Shown: positions 6,331-13,529 of the stretch, piece after piece
How positions within the stretch are numbered: the stretch's first letter is position 1
Layout: each line of letters opens with the position of its first letter
Assembly (NCBI GenBank): GCA_013288145.1
Contig: JABDCJ010000047.1
Span: 1 to 20,612, forward strand
Direction: 5' to 3'
From: Nitrososphaerota archaeon
GTDB taxonomy: Archaea > Thermoproteota > Nitrososphaeria > Nitrososphaerales > CADDZS01
Length of the DNA: 20,612 bases
Made by a program: the position numbers and the translations under genes
Notes under the pieces: model-generated
What the model saw: the letters and a program-made list of their open reading frames with translations, nothing else
Databases searched by the model: none
Told to the model about the DNA's origin: nothing

Positions 6331-8529
6331 TTGACTAACGCAAGAAAAATCGTCGAGCTTCCGGCGTTACCTTCTGAACTTCAGGGACTAGGATTTTTGG
6401 GGTTCAATCTTTACCATTGTTGGGAGCGACACGTTAGAGAAATTTTTCCCATTGTCGATGTCGAAACTTGGGAACGATCTAGCCATAACCCAGTTGCTGT
6501 TTTGAAAAAGCTCTCTGGCCCCCGAATCAATGAACTAAGATCTGATCACAATTTCATTCTAAAACTCCAAAAATCGGTCGAATTACAGCAGAAATACCTT
6601 ACAGAAAACTCCGACCTCTGGTTTAACAGGACTTACAAGATTCAAGCTGATGGAAGACCACTGGTAGCGTATTTTTCAATGGAGTTTGGGGTAGCTTCAT
6701 TTCTCAAAATATACTCGGGTGGTCTCGGTGTTCTTTCAGGCGACCATCTGAAATCGGCTTCAGACCTCGGGGTCCCGCTTGTGGGATTTGGACTGTTCTA
6801 TACACGCGGTTACTTCTCCCAATCATTGAATGCCGACGGTTGGCAGGTTGAGTACTACCCGGCGAACAATCCTGAAGACCTTCCAATTGAACTCGTGATG
6901 GGCGAAGATGCCCGATCTCCTTTGGTTTTTTCGGTACCGTTGGCAAACCGGGATGTAAAAGTCAGAGCTTGGAAGGTCTCTGTCGGTAGGGTCACACTTT
7001 ATCTTCTCGACACAAATATTCCGGGACGAAATACCCCCGAGGATTGCGAAATCACCGCCGAACTTTATGGAGGCGACTCTGATACTAGGATTAAGCAGGA
7101 GATCGTACTCGGTTTCGGCGGTGCCCGGTTGATCAGATTGTTAGGACTAAGCCCCCGGATTTACCACATGAACGAAGGACACTCGAGTTTTGTTTCTCTC
7201 GAAAGAATTTCCAGAATAATCGAAGACAGCGCGGGAAGCAAAACTTTCCGGCAAGCGCTCGAAACTGTAAGATCAACTACTATGTTCACAACTCATACAC
7301 CCGTTCCTGCCGGGATTGACATATTCACAAGAGGTCAGATCGAACATTATCTTTCCCAATGCCCGTACAGGCTTCAGATATCTTTTGACGATCTGTTCTC
7401 CCTCGGGCAGGAAACACCCGATTCCGGCGGATTCAACATGGCTGTGTTTGCAATCAGAACATCTTCAATGGTGAACGGAGTATCCAATTTGCACAGACAC
7501 GTTGCGCGAAAACTCTGGGAACGCGTGCTGCAAGAGGAAGAATTTGATGTCGATGAGGACTTGCCAGACAAGAGAACCGGAAAGAGGATGCGCTCAGTAA
7601 CAAATGGGGTTCATGTCGCGTCTTGGATTTCCGACCCTATGGCTGACTTATTTGACGAATTTTTGGGGCATGAATGGATTTCGACTCCTTGGAAGCAAGA
7701 AACCTGGCGGACAATTTCCAAGATTCCACCTGAAAGGCTTTGGGAAGCAAGACAAAAGTCAAGATCAAAACTTCTGGAGTACGTACACGGAAAAACCGGG
7801 CATCACGATCAAAAATTAGATCCGAAAGTTCTGACAGTGGGTTTTGCTAGAAGATTTGCAACCTATAAACGCGCCACGCTTCTTTTTTCCGATCAGCCCA
7901 GACTGGAGCATTTGTTACATGAGGGCAATAGACCAATTCAGTTTGTTTTCGCAGGTAAGGCTCACCCAAGGGATCACGATGGTAAGAAGTTCATACAGGA
8001 AATCAATTCCTTCCTGAAGAGGGAATCGGCCGGCGGAAGAATCGTCTTTCTACCGGACTATGACATTGAAGTTGCTCGTAATATGGTTCAGGGAGTGGAT
8101 GTCTGGCTCAATAATCCAAGGCGCCCGCTTGAGGCTTCAGGCACAAGTGGCATGAAAGTACTATGTAACGGTGGTATTAACCTCAGTGTCCTGGATGGTT
8201 GGTGGGACGAAGCATATACACCATCAAATGGCTGGGCAATAGGCGTAGGTGCGATGGACTCAAACCATTCTCTCCAGGACAAGCAAGATGCGGAGTCTCT
8301 TTACGATCTTTTGGAAAATCACGTTATGACGGAATTCTACGATAGGACGGATGATCTTCCATTGAAATGGATCGAGAGAATGAAGCGCTCAATGTCCGGA
8401 TTAACGCCTCGTTTCAGCTCTGGGAGAATGGTTATGGAGTATGCCGAGAACTTCTATTTTAGGAACTTAGAGAGAGGCGATGTTGAGACAAAAATAGAAA
8501 CAGCCAAGACATCTAGTTCAAACGCCTAA
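6331..8529 (+). CDS. glgP: Alpha-glucan (glycogen/maltodextrin) phosphorylase, GT35
   Basis: PLP-dependent enzyme that releases glucose 1-phosphate from the non-reducing ends of alpha-1,4-glucans by phosphorolysis; cytoplasmic. At 732 residues it belongs to the shorter bacterial/archaeal form, which lacks the N-terminal regulatory parts of the roughly 800-residue animal type. Visible signatures: YFSMEFG (114-120), YSGGLGVLSGDHLKSASDLG (128-147), HMNEGHSSF (279-287), THTPVPAG (321-328), FARRFATYKRA in the C-terminal Rossmann domain, and EASGTSGMK ending at K609 (codon at 8155), the lysine that forms the Schiff base with PLP. A GWAIG stretch follows. All key parts are present. The start is TTG 6331: an ATG at 6314 hits a stop after six codons. 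It appears to be monocistronic and ends 15 bp before a convergent small gene. No glycogen synthase or debranching enzyme is in the window, so the physiological glucan is unknown. Confidence 0.95.
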   Translation: MTNARKIVELPALPSELQGLGFLGFNLYHCWERHVREIFPIVDVETWERSSHNPVAVLKKLSGPRINELRSDHNFILKLQKSVELQQKYLTENSDLWFNRTYKIQADGRPLVAYFSMEFGVASFLKIYSGGLGVLSGDHLKSASDLGVPLVGFGLFYTRGYFSQSLNADGWQVEYYPANNPEDLPIELVMGEDARSPLVFSVPLANRDVKVRAWKVSVGRVTLYLLDTNIPGRNTPEDCEITAELYGGDSDTRIKQEIVLGFGGARLIRLLGLSPRIYHMNEGHSSFVSLERISRIIEDSAGSKTFRQALETVRSTTMFTTHTPVPAGIDIFTRGQIEHYLSQCPYRLQISFDDLFSLGQETPDSGGFNMAVFAIRTSSMVNGVSNLHRHVARKLWERVLQEEEFDVDEDLPDKRTGKRMRSVTNGVHVASWISDPMADLFDEFLGHEWISTPWKQETWRTISKIPPERLWEARQKSRSKLLEYVHGKTGHHDQKLDPKVLTVGFARRFATYKRATLLFSDQPRLEHLLHEGNRPIQFVFAGKAHPRDHDGKKFIQEINSFLKRESAGGRIVFLPDYDIEVARNMVQGVDVWLNNPRRPLEASGTSGMKVLCNGGINLSVLDGWWDEAYTPSNGWAIGVGAMDSNHSLQDKQDAESLYDLLENHVMTEFYDRTDDLPLKWIERMKRSMSGLTPRFSSGRMVMEYAENFYFRNLERGDVETKIETAKTSSSNA

Positions 8530-8558
8530 TTTTATGGGCGTCTTTCACTTTTTGTTTT
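8522..8558 (+). terminator. Possible hairpin plus T-rich terminator after glgP
   Basis: A five-base-pair stem (ACGCC 8522-8526 with GGCGT 8537-8541) spans the glgP stop codon and is followed by a T-rich run (8543-8558). The run extends into the 3' end of the convergent small gene. Archaeal termination mainly needs the T-run, so the hairpin may be incidental. Confidence 0.35.
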
Positions 8559-8772
8559 GATCTTCCAAGGTACGATGGATCTTCTTTATCGCGCTGGTAA
8601 TAAGATCAGATTCTATCTTGGCTGAAAAAGACGACGTAACAATATCTGCAGCTCCCTTTTCGTTCATAAGATCAAACAAGTGAACTTGATATGAGCCGAG
8701 CGCCCGCAAAGCTGCCTGACATTCATCGTTTGTCAAAACTGTGTCAACCACTGGAATTCTTCTCTCTACCAT
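8545..8772 (-). CDS. Small hypothetical protein, 75 residues
   Basis: No family recognised. Predicted soluble and mostly helical, with a basic, polar C-terminal end (AIKKIHRTLEDQNKK) and no signal or membrane segment. One cysteine lies near residue 18. The start is chosen as the ATG at 8772 because the minus strand carries AAGGTGG (8787-8781) eight bases before it, one of the few good ribosome-binding sites in the window. A GTG four codons upstream (8784) lies within that site and is less likely. It converges with glgP, and its 5' side is 52 bp from the end of the glycosyltransferase gene on the same strand, so it could be the last gene of the 11119-8825 unit. The gene's reality rests on the RBS, the tight packing and the lack of a competing frame. 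Confidence 0.6.
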   Translation of the reverse strand: MVERRIPVVDTVLTNDECQAALRALGSYQVHLFDLMNEKGAADIVTSSFSAKIESDLITSAIKKIHRTLEDQNKK

Positions 8773-8780
8773 TCCCCACT

Positions 8781-8787
8781 CCACCTT
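8781..8787 (-). promoter_or_regulatory. Ribosome-binding site for the 75-residue protein
   Basis: AAGGTGG on the minus strand, eight bases from the ATG at 8772-8770. It decides between the ATG and the in-frame GTG at 8784. Confidence 0.5.
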
Positions 8788-8824
8788 CTTGGTTTAGAAG
8801 CTTATGAAGAGTTCAGCGGGCTTT

Positions 8825-10042
8825 TCAATTCTCCGTAATGTTTTCAAGAGATTTCCCAGCGCTCTGAAAGTAACCTTGTCCTTTCCAGTAAAGTTTCTTT
8901 TTTCTCGCGACCTTGATAGATGTGGTCACAATCGCAATGATGAACATTAATGCACCCAAAAAATAAAGAAAGATCGCAGGTCTGACCTTTCCGGACACCT
9001 CTCTCATTTCCATAGCGGTTAGAGAAAGAAAAACAGCTATGTTAACCAGACTCGCCGTCAATCCAACAAGAAAAATCGGAGAATATTCGGAAGAATAGAT
9101 CCCGGCTAGGACGAAAATCGGAGGATAAATTATCAATACGAAAAGCAAGACGGCATTCAGGATGGAAATAGTACCGAAATTCTTGATCGACGACGACGTT
9201 ATTCGTTCCAGTCCATCGAATATCGTTTTGGGATCACTCTCCCATTCTGTTGAAAGAAGCTCTGTTCCTCTTTCGACTCTTAGATTGTAGCCTGCAGATT
9301 TCACGAGCTGTGCAACCGCCGCATCTTCCACCAATTGATCTCTTACCTTGCTGTGTCCCCCAGTTCTAGCATAGACTTCCCTTCGTATGAGAAAAAAGGT
9401 TCCGAAGACATAAGCTCTCTTGCTTTTTCTGTCGTTTACTTTGATCATGGGATACAACAAATTGATTGCCCCGGTGATTAACGGAAGAACGGCAGGAGCC
9501 CAAATTCCACGTGTTACGACGCGAGGAGATAAGGAGAACATGTCGATTGAGTTTTTCTCCATGTAAAGAGCACAAAGCTCAACCACTGTCCGTTCATACA
9601 GTGAGTCGGCATCTACAAACAAAAGATAGTCTCCATTAGCTTCTTGAAAGCCTCTCCAGCAAGGCCAGCTCTTACCAACCCAGCCGGAAGGTTTTTCCCC
9701 GGCGGGAATTAAGCGCAGATTTTCAGTTCTAGCCGCGATCTCAGAAACAATTTTAGGCGTACTGTCCGTCGAAGAGTCATCAACAACAACGATCTCGAAA
9801 TTGAGATATGTCTGATGGATTAGTGACTCTACACACGCCTTAATCATTTGCTCTTCATTTTTTGCAGTTACGACGATCGAAACCTTGGGCTTTCTTTTAT
9901 TGTCAAATTTTGAAGAAACGTAGCTAAATGTCGGAGCTTGACTTTCCGTATAAACAAGGTACCCGAAAACTGCAAGAGATCCTATTAGAGAGATCAAAGC
10001 AAATATGGGAAAAATATCTAGGAGACTAGACAACTCTCTCAT
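8825..10042 (-). CDS. Membrane-anchored family 2 glycosyltransferase (CrtQ/HpnB-like)
   Basis: Inverting GT-A glycosyltransferase that moves a sugar from a nucleotide-sugar, probably onto a lipid acceptor at the cytoplasmic membrane face. In the 405 residues an N-terminal membrane helix (about 10-31) precedes the GT2 domain. This starts at VSIVVTAKNEE (54-64) and has EIVVVDDSSTD (83-93, nucleotide site), SGWVGKSWPCWRGFQEA (119-135), FVDADS (142-147, the metal-binding DxD) and VEDAAVAQL (238-246, catalytic Asp region). Three or four hydrophobic segments close the protein (about 293-385). The GWVGKxWxCxxG stretch is typical of carotenoid- and hopanoid-associated GT2 proteins, though the acceptor here is unknown. 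The ATG start is clear. It lies 18 bp downstream of the DUF354 gene on the same strand, so the two form an operon. No carotenoid genes are next to it, so CrtQ activity should not be assumed. Confidence 0.88.
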   Translation of the reverse strand: MRELSSLLDIFPIFALISLIGSLAVFGYLVYTESQAPTFSYVSSKFDNKRKPKVSIVVTAKNEEQMIKACVESLIHQTYLNFEIVVVDDSSTDSTPKIVSEIAARTENLRLIPAGEKPSGWVGKSWPCWRGFQEANGDYLLFVDADSLYERTVVELCALYMEKNSIDMFSLSPRVVTRGIWAPAVLPLITGAINLLYPMIKVNDRKSKRAYVFGTFFLIRREVYARTGGHSKVRDQLVEDAAVAQLVKSAGYNLRVERGTELLSTEWESDPKTIFDGLERITSSSIKNFGTISILNAVLLFVLIIYPPIFVLAGIYSSEYSPIFLVGLTASLVNIAVFLSLTAMEMREVSGKVRPAIFLYFLGALMFIIAIVTTSIKVARKKKLYWKGQGYFQSAGKSLENITEN

Positions 10043-10060
10043 TCGCCTTAATGTGCGCGA

Positions 10061-11119
10061 TCATTTTCGAGTGGATTTCGAAATATTGGAAAAAATGTAA
10101 CTTACTGGATCCTCAAACTTCGCCGTTTCTTTTTTCGCCCTAACAAGGAATGCCTCTTTTTCTTTTTCGATGTTTTTGAGAACTTCGACCGTCTCTGCGA
10201 TAAGATCCGACTGATTCGAGGCCTCTATCGACAATCTCTTGGGGAAATAGTAGTTCGAGAAAACGTCGAGCTCTGCGGAAGGAAAATAAGAGATGTTGGG
10301 AACTCCCATTAGCGCGGCCTCCTGTGTCATAGTAGCTCCTCCACCAATTAGTAGATCAGTCTGGCTGATTCCCTCAACGCCATCAATCGCATCGTTCGGA
10401 ACCAACGCTTTCTTGCTGAACTCTCTTTCAGCCCAACGCCGCTGGTCGTCGTACCTTGGAACGAGCGTGACTTCAAAATCTCCTAGCTTGTGAATTTCGT
10501 CTATAAGCCGGCCGAGGACTGATGACACCCCAAGACCATGCCTAAAGTACGAAGCAAACCACTCTTCAAGTCGGATCATTACTTTTCCCTTGACCTCTTT
10601 TGGTACTTTCACTTTCGCCCGATTGAGCCATGCCCACGGATCTAGCGCATGGTATCTCATAACTCGTTTTGCCTCTAACCCGTATTGAGTCCACCTTTCA
10701 CGCAAAATGGGAAATGGTGTGAAAAGCAGATTTGAAAGTGGAACCGCAAGCTTTGAAGGGGCCCGAGCATGCGGTGAATCGCTGCAGATTATGTGTGGAA
10801 TCCCCAAACCGAAGCTAACTCTTGCAGCTTCCGGTGAGATAAAAGAAAATGAATAATCAAAATTTCCATCCTTGGCAAAAGAGATTAGCTCGTTCTCCCT
10901 AGCTATGCTTGCCTTTAATTTTTCTAGCAGATCTCCGCCACCGTGCTTGCCCAAACGAGTGAACGTCAGACGCTGACGAGCTAGGAATTTGTTCAGTTCC
11001 GAATAGTCGCGAGTTGTTACCGCTATTTCGAATTTCTTTGAAGGAACTCCCTCGACCATCGATTTTGTAAAGAGTGCTTGTTTCGGGGTGAGCGCGTCGA
11101 TCCAGATGCGAATAGCCAA
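10061..11119 (-). CDS. DUF354 family protein (GT-B/UDP-GlcNAc epimerase-like fold)
   Basis: The 352 residues open with IRIWIDALTPKQALF (3-17), the hallmark of archaeal and bacterial DUF354 proteins, which resemble UDP-GlcNAc 2-epimerases and MurG-type GT-B glycosyltransferases. TTRDYSELNKFL (35-46) follows in the first Rossmann half. In the second half DLLIGGGATMTQEAALMGVP (255-274) resembles the nucleotide-sugar binding loop of GT-B enzymes. No membrane segment is visible, so it should be cytoplasmic. The role is probably in making a surface polysaccharide or glycolipid sugar; no activity is proven for the family. The start is TTG (minus strand, 11119-11117). There is no in-frame ATG nearby and an A-box at 11161-11173 predicts transcription starting near 11140. 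It is the first gene of an operon with the GT2 gene 18 bp downstream. Confidence 0.85.
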   Translation of the reverse strand: MAIRIWIDALTPKQALFTKSMVEGVPSKKFEIAVTTRDYSELNKFLARQRLTFTRLGKHGGGDLLEKLKASIARENELISFAKDGNFDYSFSFISPEAARVSFGLGIPHIICSDSPHARAPSKLAVPLSNLLFTPFPILRERWTQYGLEAKRVMRYHALDPWAWLNRAKVKVPKEVKGKVMIRLEEWFASYFRHGLGVSSVLGRLIDEIHKLGDFEVTLVPRYDDQRRWAEREFSKKALVPNDAIDGVEGISQTDLLIGGGATMTQEAALMGVPNISYFPSAELDVFSNYYFPKRLSIEASNQSDLIAETVEVLKNIEKEKEAFLVRAKKETAKFEDPVSYIFSNISKSTRK

Positions 11120-11160
11120 TAGTATGCAGTCTACGCCGACTGAACAGAATTCAGAAAGCC

Positions 11161-11173
11161 GGTATAAAAAAAC
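11161..11173 (-). promoter_or_regulatory. Candidate A-box for the DUF354-GT2 operon
   Basis: On the minus strand the site reads GTTTTTTTATACC. Its centre near 11166 predicts a transcript start near 11140, about 20 nt before the TTG start at 11119. Confidence 0.5.
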
Positions 11174-11210
11174 GACATGACGAGTAGGGGAAAAACGAGG
11201 ATGGACTTCC

Positions 11211-11489
11211 CTAGGCTTTCTTTTCCGCAGTACTGGCTGAGCCTTCTGTAGTTGCGGAAGGGGATGGAGTAGGTTCTGGCTCTAGCGGAACTGGCGGTGG
11301 AGTAGTTGCCATCACATAACCAATCCAACCAAGAATAGCAAGTATGCCAATGACTGCGACAAACGCAGTTATCTCGAGTGTATAGAGGGCAATCTTACTT
11401 CCCAAACCGAACAGCAAAAATCCGTAAACGAAAACTCCGACAATTGCGCCAATTACCAGCGCACTTCCAATCGCTCTGTCTCTTGCCAT
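11211..11489 (-). CDS. Small two-helix membrane protein with Pro/Ser/Thr-rich tail
   Basis: Starting at the ATG at 11489 it has 92 residues: a short basic head (MARDRA), one hydrophobic helix (about 7-28), a second (about 33-58), then a tail rich in Pro, Glu, Ser, Thr and Ala (about 60-92). It has no cysteine motif and no catalytic signature. The reading frame is open a further 27 codons upstream, but an A-box on the minus strand (11525-11533) predicts a transcript start near 11503, inside that extension. This supports the shorter form, and the extension is not hydrophobic or conserved-looking. The even spacing of two helices and a flexible charged tail suggest a small integral membrane protein, perhaps part of a larger complex. 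Small proteins of this kind, annotated as hypothetical, occur in thaumarchaea; I recall no function. It lies between two unrelated units and seems to be transcribed alone. Confidence 0.75.
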   Translation of the reverse strand: MARDRAIGSALVIGAIVGVFVYGFLLFGLGSKIALYTLEITAFVAVIGILAILGWIGYVMATTPPPVPLEPEPTPSPSATTEGSASTAEKKA

Positions 11490-11524
11490 TTTGCAGTGTT
11501 CGTAGGACAACGGAATCGCAATTT

Positions 11525-11533
11525 GATATTTAT
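11525..11533 (-). promoter_or_regulatory. Candidate A-box for the small two-helix membrane protein
   Basis: On the minus strand ATAAATATC, centred near 11529, predicts a transcript start near 11503, giving about 14 nt of leader before the ATG at 11489. It is the main reason for choosing the short start. Confidence 0.5.
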
Positions 11534-11656
11534 GCTTTGCACGGAAGTATATCGGGAATACGTCTGGCAAATACTAAAGTCATAATATTAACGAGACAAG
11601 AATAGCCCTATCCAAATCCGCCTAAGAAAAAAAGTAAAAATTGAGATAAAATAAGA

Positions 11657-12181
11657 TTGAAAGATAACGACCCGACTTCATCGGATGAAAATTCGCATCC
11701 GACTGAAGCGAAAAAACCTAGGAAGAATCCAGATCGGGTCTCTAGCCCTTCGACACCGGTTGATTTCGATCCCGATACAGAATTGAGAGGTCGCACACTT
11801 CGCGCGTATCTTTTCATCTTGAAAAGTCCGAAGGCGATTGGGGTTAGGGAACTCCAGCGATCTCTGGGACTCTCCAGCCCCAGTGTGGCCTATCATCATC
11901 TGGATAAATTGATGCGACTCGGTTTGATCGAGAAGGACCAATACGGCGAGTACACGATCGTCAAGAACGCGAACGTAAACGTGCTGCAGGCCTTTACCCA
12001 AGTAGGAAGGTTACTCGTTCCGCGGTTCATCTTTTACGCCGTTTTCTTCACAACTTTGCTCGTTGGCTATATCTTGGTTTTTCAGCAGAGCGTAAACTTC
12101 TTTGCTATCGCCTTTGGGGTGTTTGCCTCGATTTTTGCCTGGTATGAAGCTTACAGAACATGGAAGAGGAGGCCCTTCTAG
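11657..12181 (+). CDS. Membrane-anchored winged-helix transcriptional regulator
   Basis: The 174 residues fall into three parts. Residues 1-42 are a charged, Ser/Pro-rich, probably disordered head. Residues 43-105 form a winged helix-turn-helix of the ArsR/MarR kind: LRAYLFILKSPKAIGVRELQ (48-67), a recognition helix around SSPSVAYHHLDKLMRLGLI (73-91), and a wing QYGEYTIVK (95-103). Residues about 122-142 and 147-166 are two membrane helices, followed by a basic end (RTWKRRPF). The DNA-binding domain should face the cytoplasm, tethered to the inner side of the membrane. Similar tethered regulators are known in archaea; targets are unknown. The start is TTG 11657, as no ATG lies before the HTH. 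The Ser/Thr-rich protein gene follows after 81 bp on the same strand and may be cotranscribed. A rhomboid protease is encoded 1.3 kb downstream. Confidence 0.85.
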   Translation: MKDNDPTSSDENSHPTEAKKPRKNPDRVSSPSTPVDFDPDTELRGRTLRAYLFILKSPKAIGVRELQRSLGLSSPSVAYHHLDKLMRLGLIEKDQYGEYTIVKNANVNVLQAFTQVGRLLVPRFIFYAVFFTTLLVGYILVFQQSVNFFAIAFGVFASIFAWYEAYRTWKRRPF

Positions 12182-12247
12182 TCAGATGCGGAAAACGACT
12201 GTTCTGATGACTAGAACTATGAATCAGGTCGATTACACTAGTATCGA

Positions 12248-12257
12248 AGAGGAGGGA
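12248..12257 (+). promoter_or_regulatory. Strong Shine-Dalgarno site for the Ser/Thr-rich protein
   Basis: AGAGGAGGGA lies five bases before the ATG at 12263. It stands out because most genes here lack such a site, and it fits translation from a longer transcript, possibly shared with the winged-helix gene upstream. Confidence 0.6.
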
Positions 12258-12262
12258 ACAAT

Positions 12263-12925
12263 ATGAAACTACCAGATAAGCCTGTCATTAATGGCATTCT
12301 CGGTATAGTCTGCGCTCTGGTTGTTTTGGGACTTCTTTCCTGGCCCGGTCTTGTTGGCAATCAGGCTCCACAGTCCCTCTTGGGAAAAAACATTTCCACA
12401 TCGCAGGCAAACGGATCCGGTGCTTCGAGCTCAACATTTGCATTATCGTCTTCAACGCCGGTTTTAGCTCCGTCCTCAAGCGCTGCTTATGCTAACAGTT
12501 CCCCGGCTGTTTCCTCGGGCGAGGCGAGAACGAACACGTCTAATTCTCTTTCTGGCTACAGTAATTCGCCTCATCCTACTAATGGATCTGTGTTCGGCAA
12601 TTCCAGTGCTCCTTTCGCCTCCTCAACCTCTGGTCTCGCCCTGACAAACAGCTCTGGCACAATAGCTCAGACAACTACTACAGAGGATTCACTTGTAACA
12701 ACCTCTGAAACGACAACAGTTGTAAGTGATGCAACGCAGCAAAATAGTGCCACAGTTACGCCCGTCGTTTCATCTGGCGCTAGTTCTTCGCCTAAGATAG
12801 ATACGAGTTCGTTCCAAACTCTCGGGATCCTCTCGATAGGTTCAATCTTGATAGCACTTGGCTCAATGATCTTCGTTTACCGAAGAGTTAATCGGGCGGG
12901 AGAAGATTCTGAAGATAAAGTATGA
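12263..12925 (+). CDS. Ser/Thr-rich surface protein with N- and C-terminal membrane segments
   Basis: No enzyme family is seen. The 220 residues open with a hydrophobic segment (about 9-31) that could be a signal peptide or anchor. A stretch of about 150 residues made mostly of Ser, Thr, Ala, Gly, Asn and Pro follows, and a C-terminal membrane helix (about 188-207) precedes a short charged end (RRVNRAGEDSEDKV). The middle part has seven N-x-S/T sequons by my count (NIS, NGS, NSS, NTS, NGS, NSS, NSS) and many possible O-glycosylation sites. It is therefore probably a stalk-like, glycosylated protein outside the cell, held by its C-terminal helix; this is inference from composition. The ATG is well set by the AGAGGAGGGA site. 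Neighbours upstream and downstream are a tethered regulator and, beyond a roadblock-like gene, a rhomboid protease that could cut its helix. A PMT-type mannosyltransferase is encoded 3.4 kb further on. Confidence 0.75.
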   Translation: MKLPDKPVINGILGIVCALVVLGLLSWPGLVGNQAPQSLLGKNISTSQANGSGASSSTFALSSSTPVLAPSSSAAYANSSPAVSSGEARTNTSNSLSGYSNSPHPTNGSVFGNSSAPFASSTSGLALTNSSGTIAQTTTTEDSLVTTSETTTVVSDATQQNSATVTPVVSSGASSSPKIDTSSFQTLGILSIGSILIALGSMIFVYRRVNRAGEDSEDKV

Positions 12926-13037
12926 ATGAAACTATGATCTAACTTTTCTAAACATTCTAAAGATCTTTCAAGCATCACCCCTAACTCTCACCATCCAATG
13001 ACTTGCACTCTTGAAAACATCAACTGCTTTGTGTCAT

Positions 13038-13048
13038 TTTTTTATACT
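13038..13048 (+). promoter_or_regulatory. Candidate A-box for the roadblock-like gene
   Basis: TTTTTTATACT, centred near 13044, predicts a transcript start near 13070, three bases before the ATG at 13073. It supports a near-leaderless mRNA and rules against the upstream ATG at 12998. Confidence 0.6.
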
Positions 13049-13072
13049 CTAAAAACCAAAATTTCAATTTGG

Positions 13073-13444
13073 ATGCCAAACATCGAGGACGTCCTGAGGC
13101 AAAATCCTTCTGTCAGGTTTGCGGCCATTATCGGCCCAGATGGCAAAATGATCAAGGGGGAGATGAGATCTAAAACCAAGTCCTTGGAGCCTGCGTCCAA
13201 AGGTGAACAGTTGTACCTGCAGTGGACAACCATGCATAGATCTGGCAATGATTGGAACAAGTACCTTGGAAGACGACGCTACATTCTAGACAAGCGGGAG
13301 CTTGTCCATATTTACACTTTCAATCTGGATGAAGACCATGTTCTCCTGGTGTCGACCGATCCAGTAGGAACGTCCAACCTCGGCGATTCAATACTCGAGC
13401 TGCTTGCCGAGACACCTGTGATAAAAAAAGTCAAGAAACCGTAG
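13073..13444 (+). CDS. Small roadblock/LC7-like protein (DUF6659-type)
   Basis: The 123 residues look like a single small alpha/beta domain. NPSVRFAAIIGPDGKMIKGE (10-29) is the typical opening strand-turn-strand of roadblock-like proteins, and ELVHIYTFNLDEDHVLLVST (77-96) supplies the later strands. A last helix (about 103-113) and a basic tail (KKVKKP) follow. Similar single-domain proteins are numerous in thaumarchaea and annotated as hypothetical; a role in small-GTPase or protein complexes is suspected for roadblock folds but not shown here. The frame is open to an ATG at 12998, but an A-box at 13038-13048 lies inside that extension and puts transcription at 13070, so the ATG at 13073 is preferred. 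It lies between the Ser/Thr-rich protein and the rhomboid protease, in the same direction but with its own promoter. Confidence 0.75.
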   Translation: MPNIEDVLRQNPSVRFAAIIGPDGKMIKGEMRSKTKSLEPASKGEQLYLQWTTMHRSGNDWNKYLGRRRYILDKRELVHIYTFNLDEDHVLLVSTDPVGTSNLGDSILELLAETPVIKKVKKP

Positions 13445-13466
13445 TTTTTGGATCAGTTTTTTCTCC

Positions 13467-13478
13467 GGATAAAAATCC
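13467..13478 (+). promoter_or_regulatory. Candidate A-box for the rhomboid gene
   Basis: GGATAAAAATCC is A/T-rich at its core and has inverted GGAT/ATCC ends. Centred near 13473, it predicts a transcript start near 13499, about 30 nt before the TTG at 13530. Confidence 0.35.
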
Positions 13479-13529
13479 AATGCGACGCTAGATTCTTCCT
13501 AAGATTTCAGAGATAGCTTTCGTTCTTCG

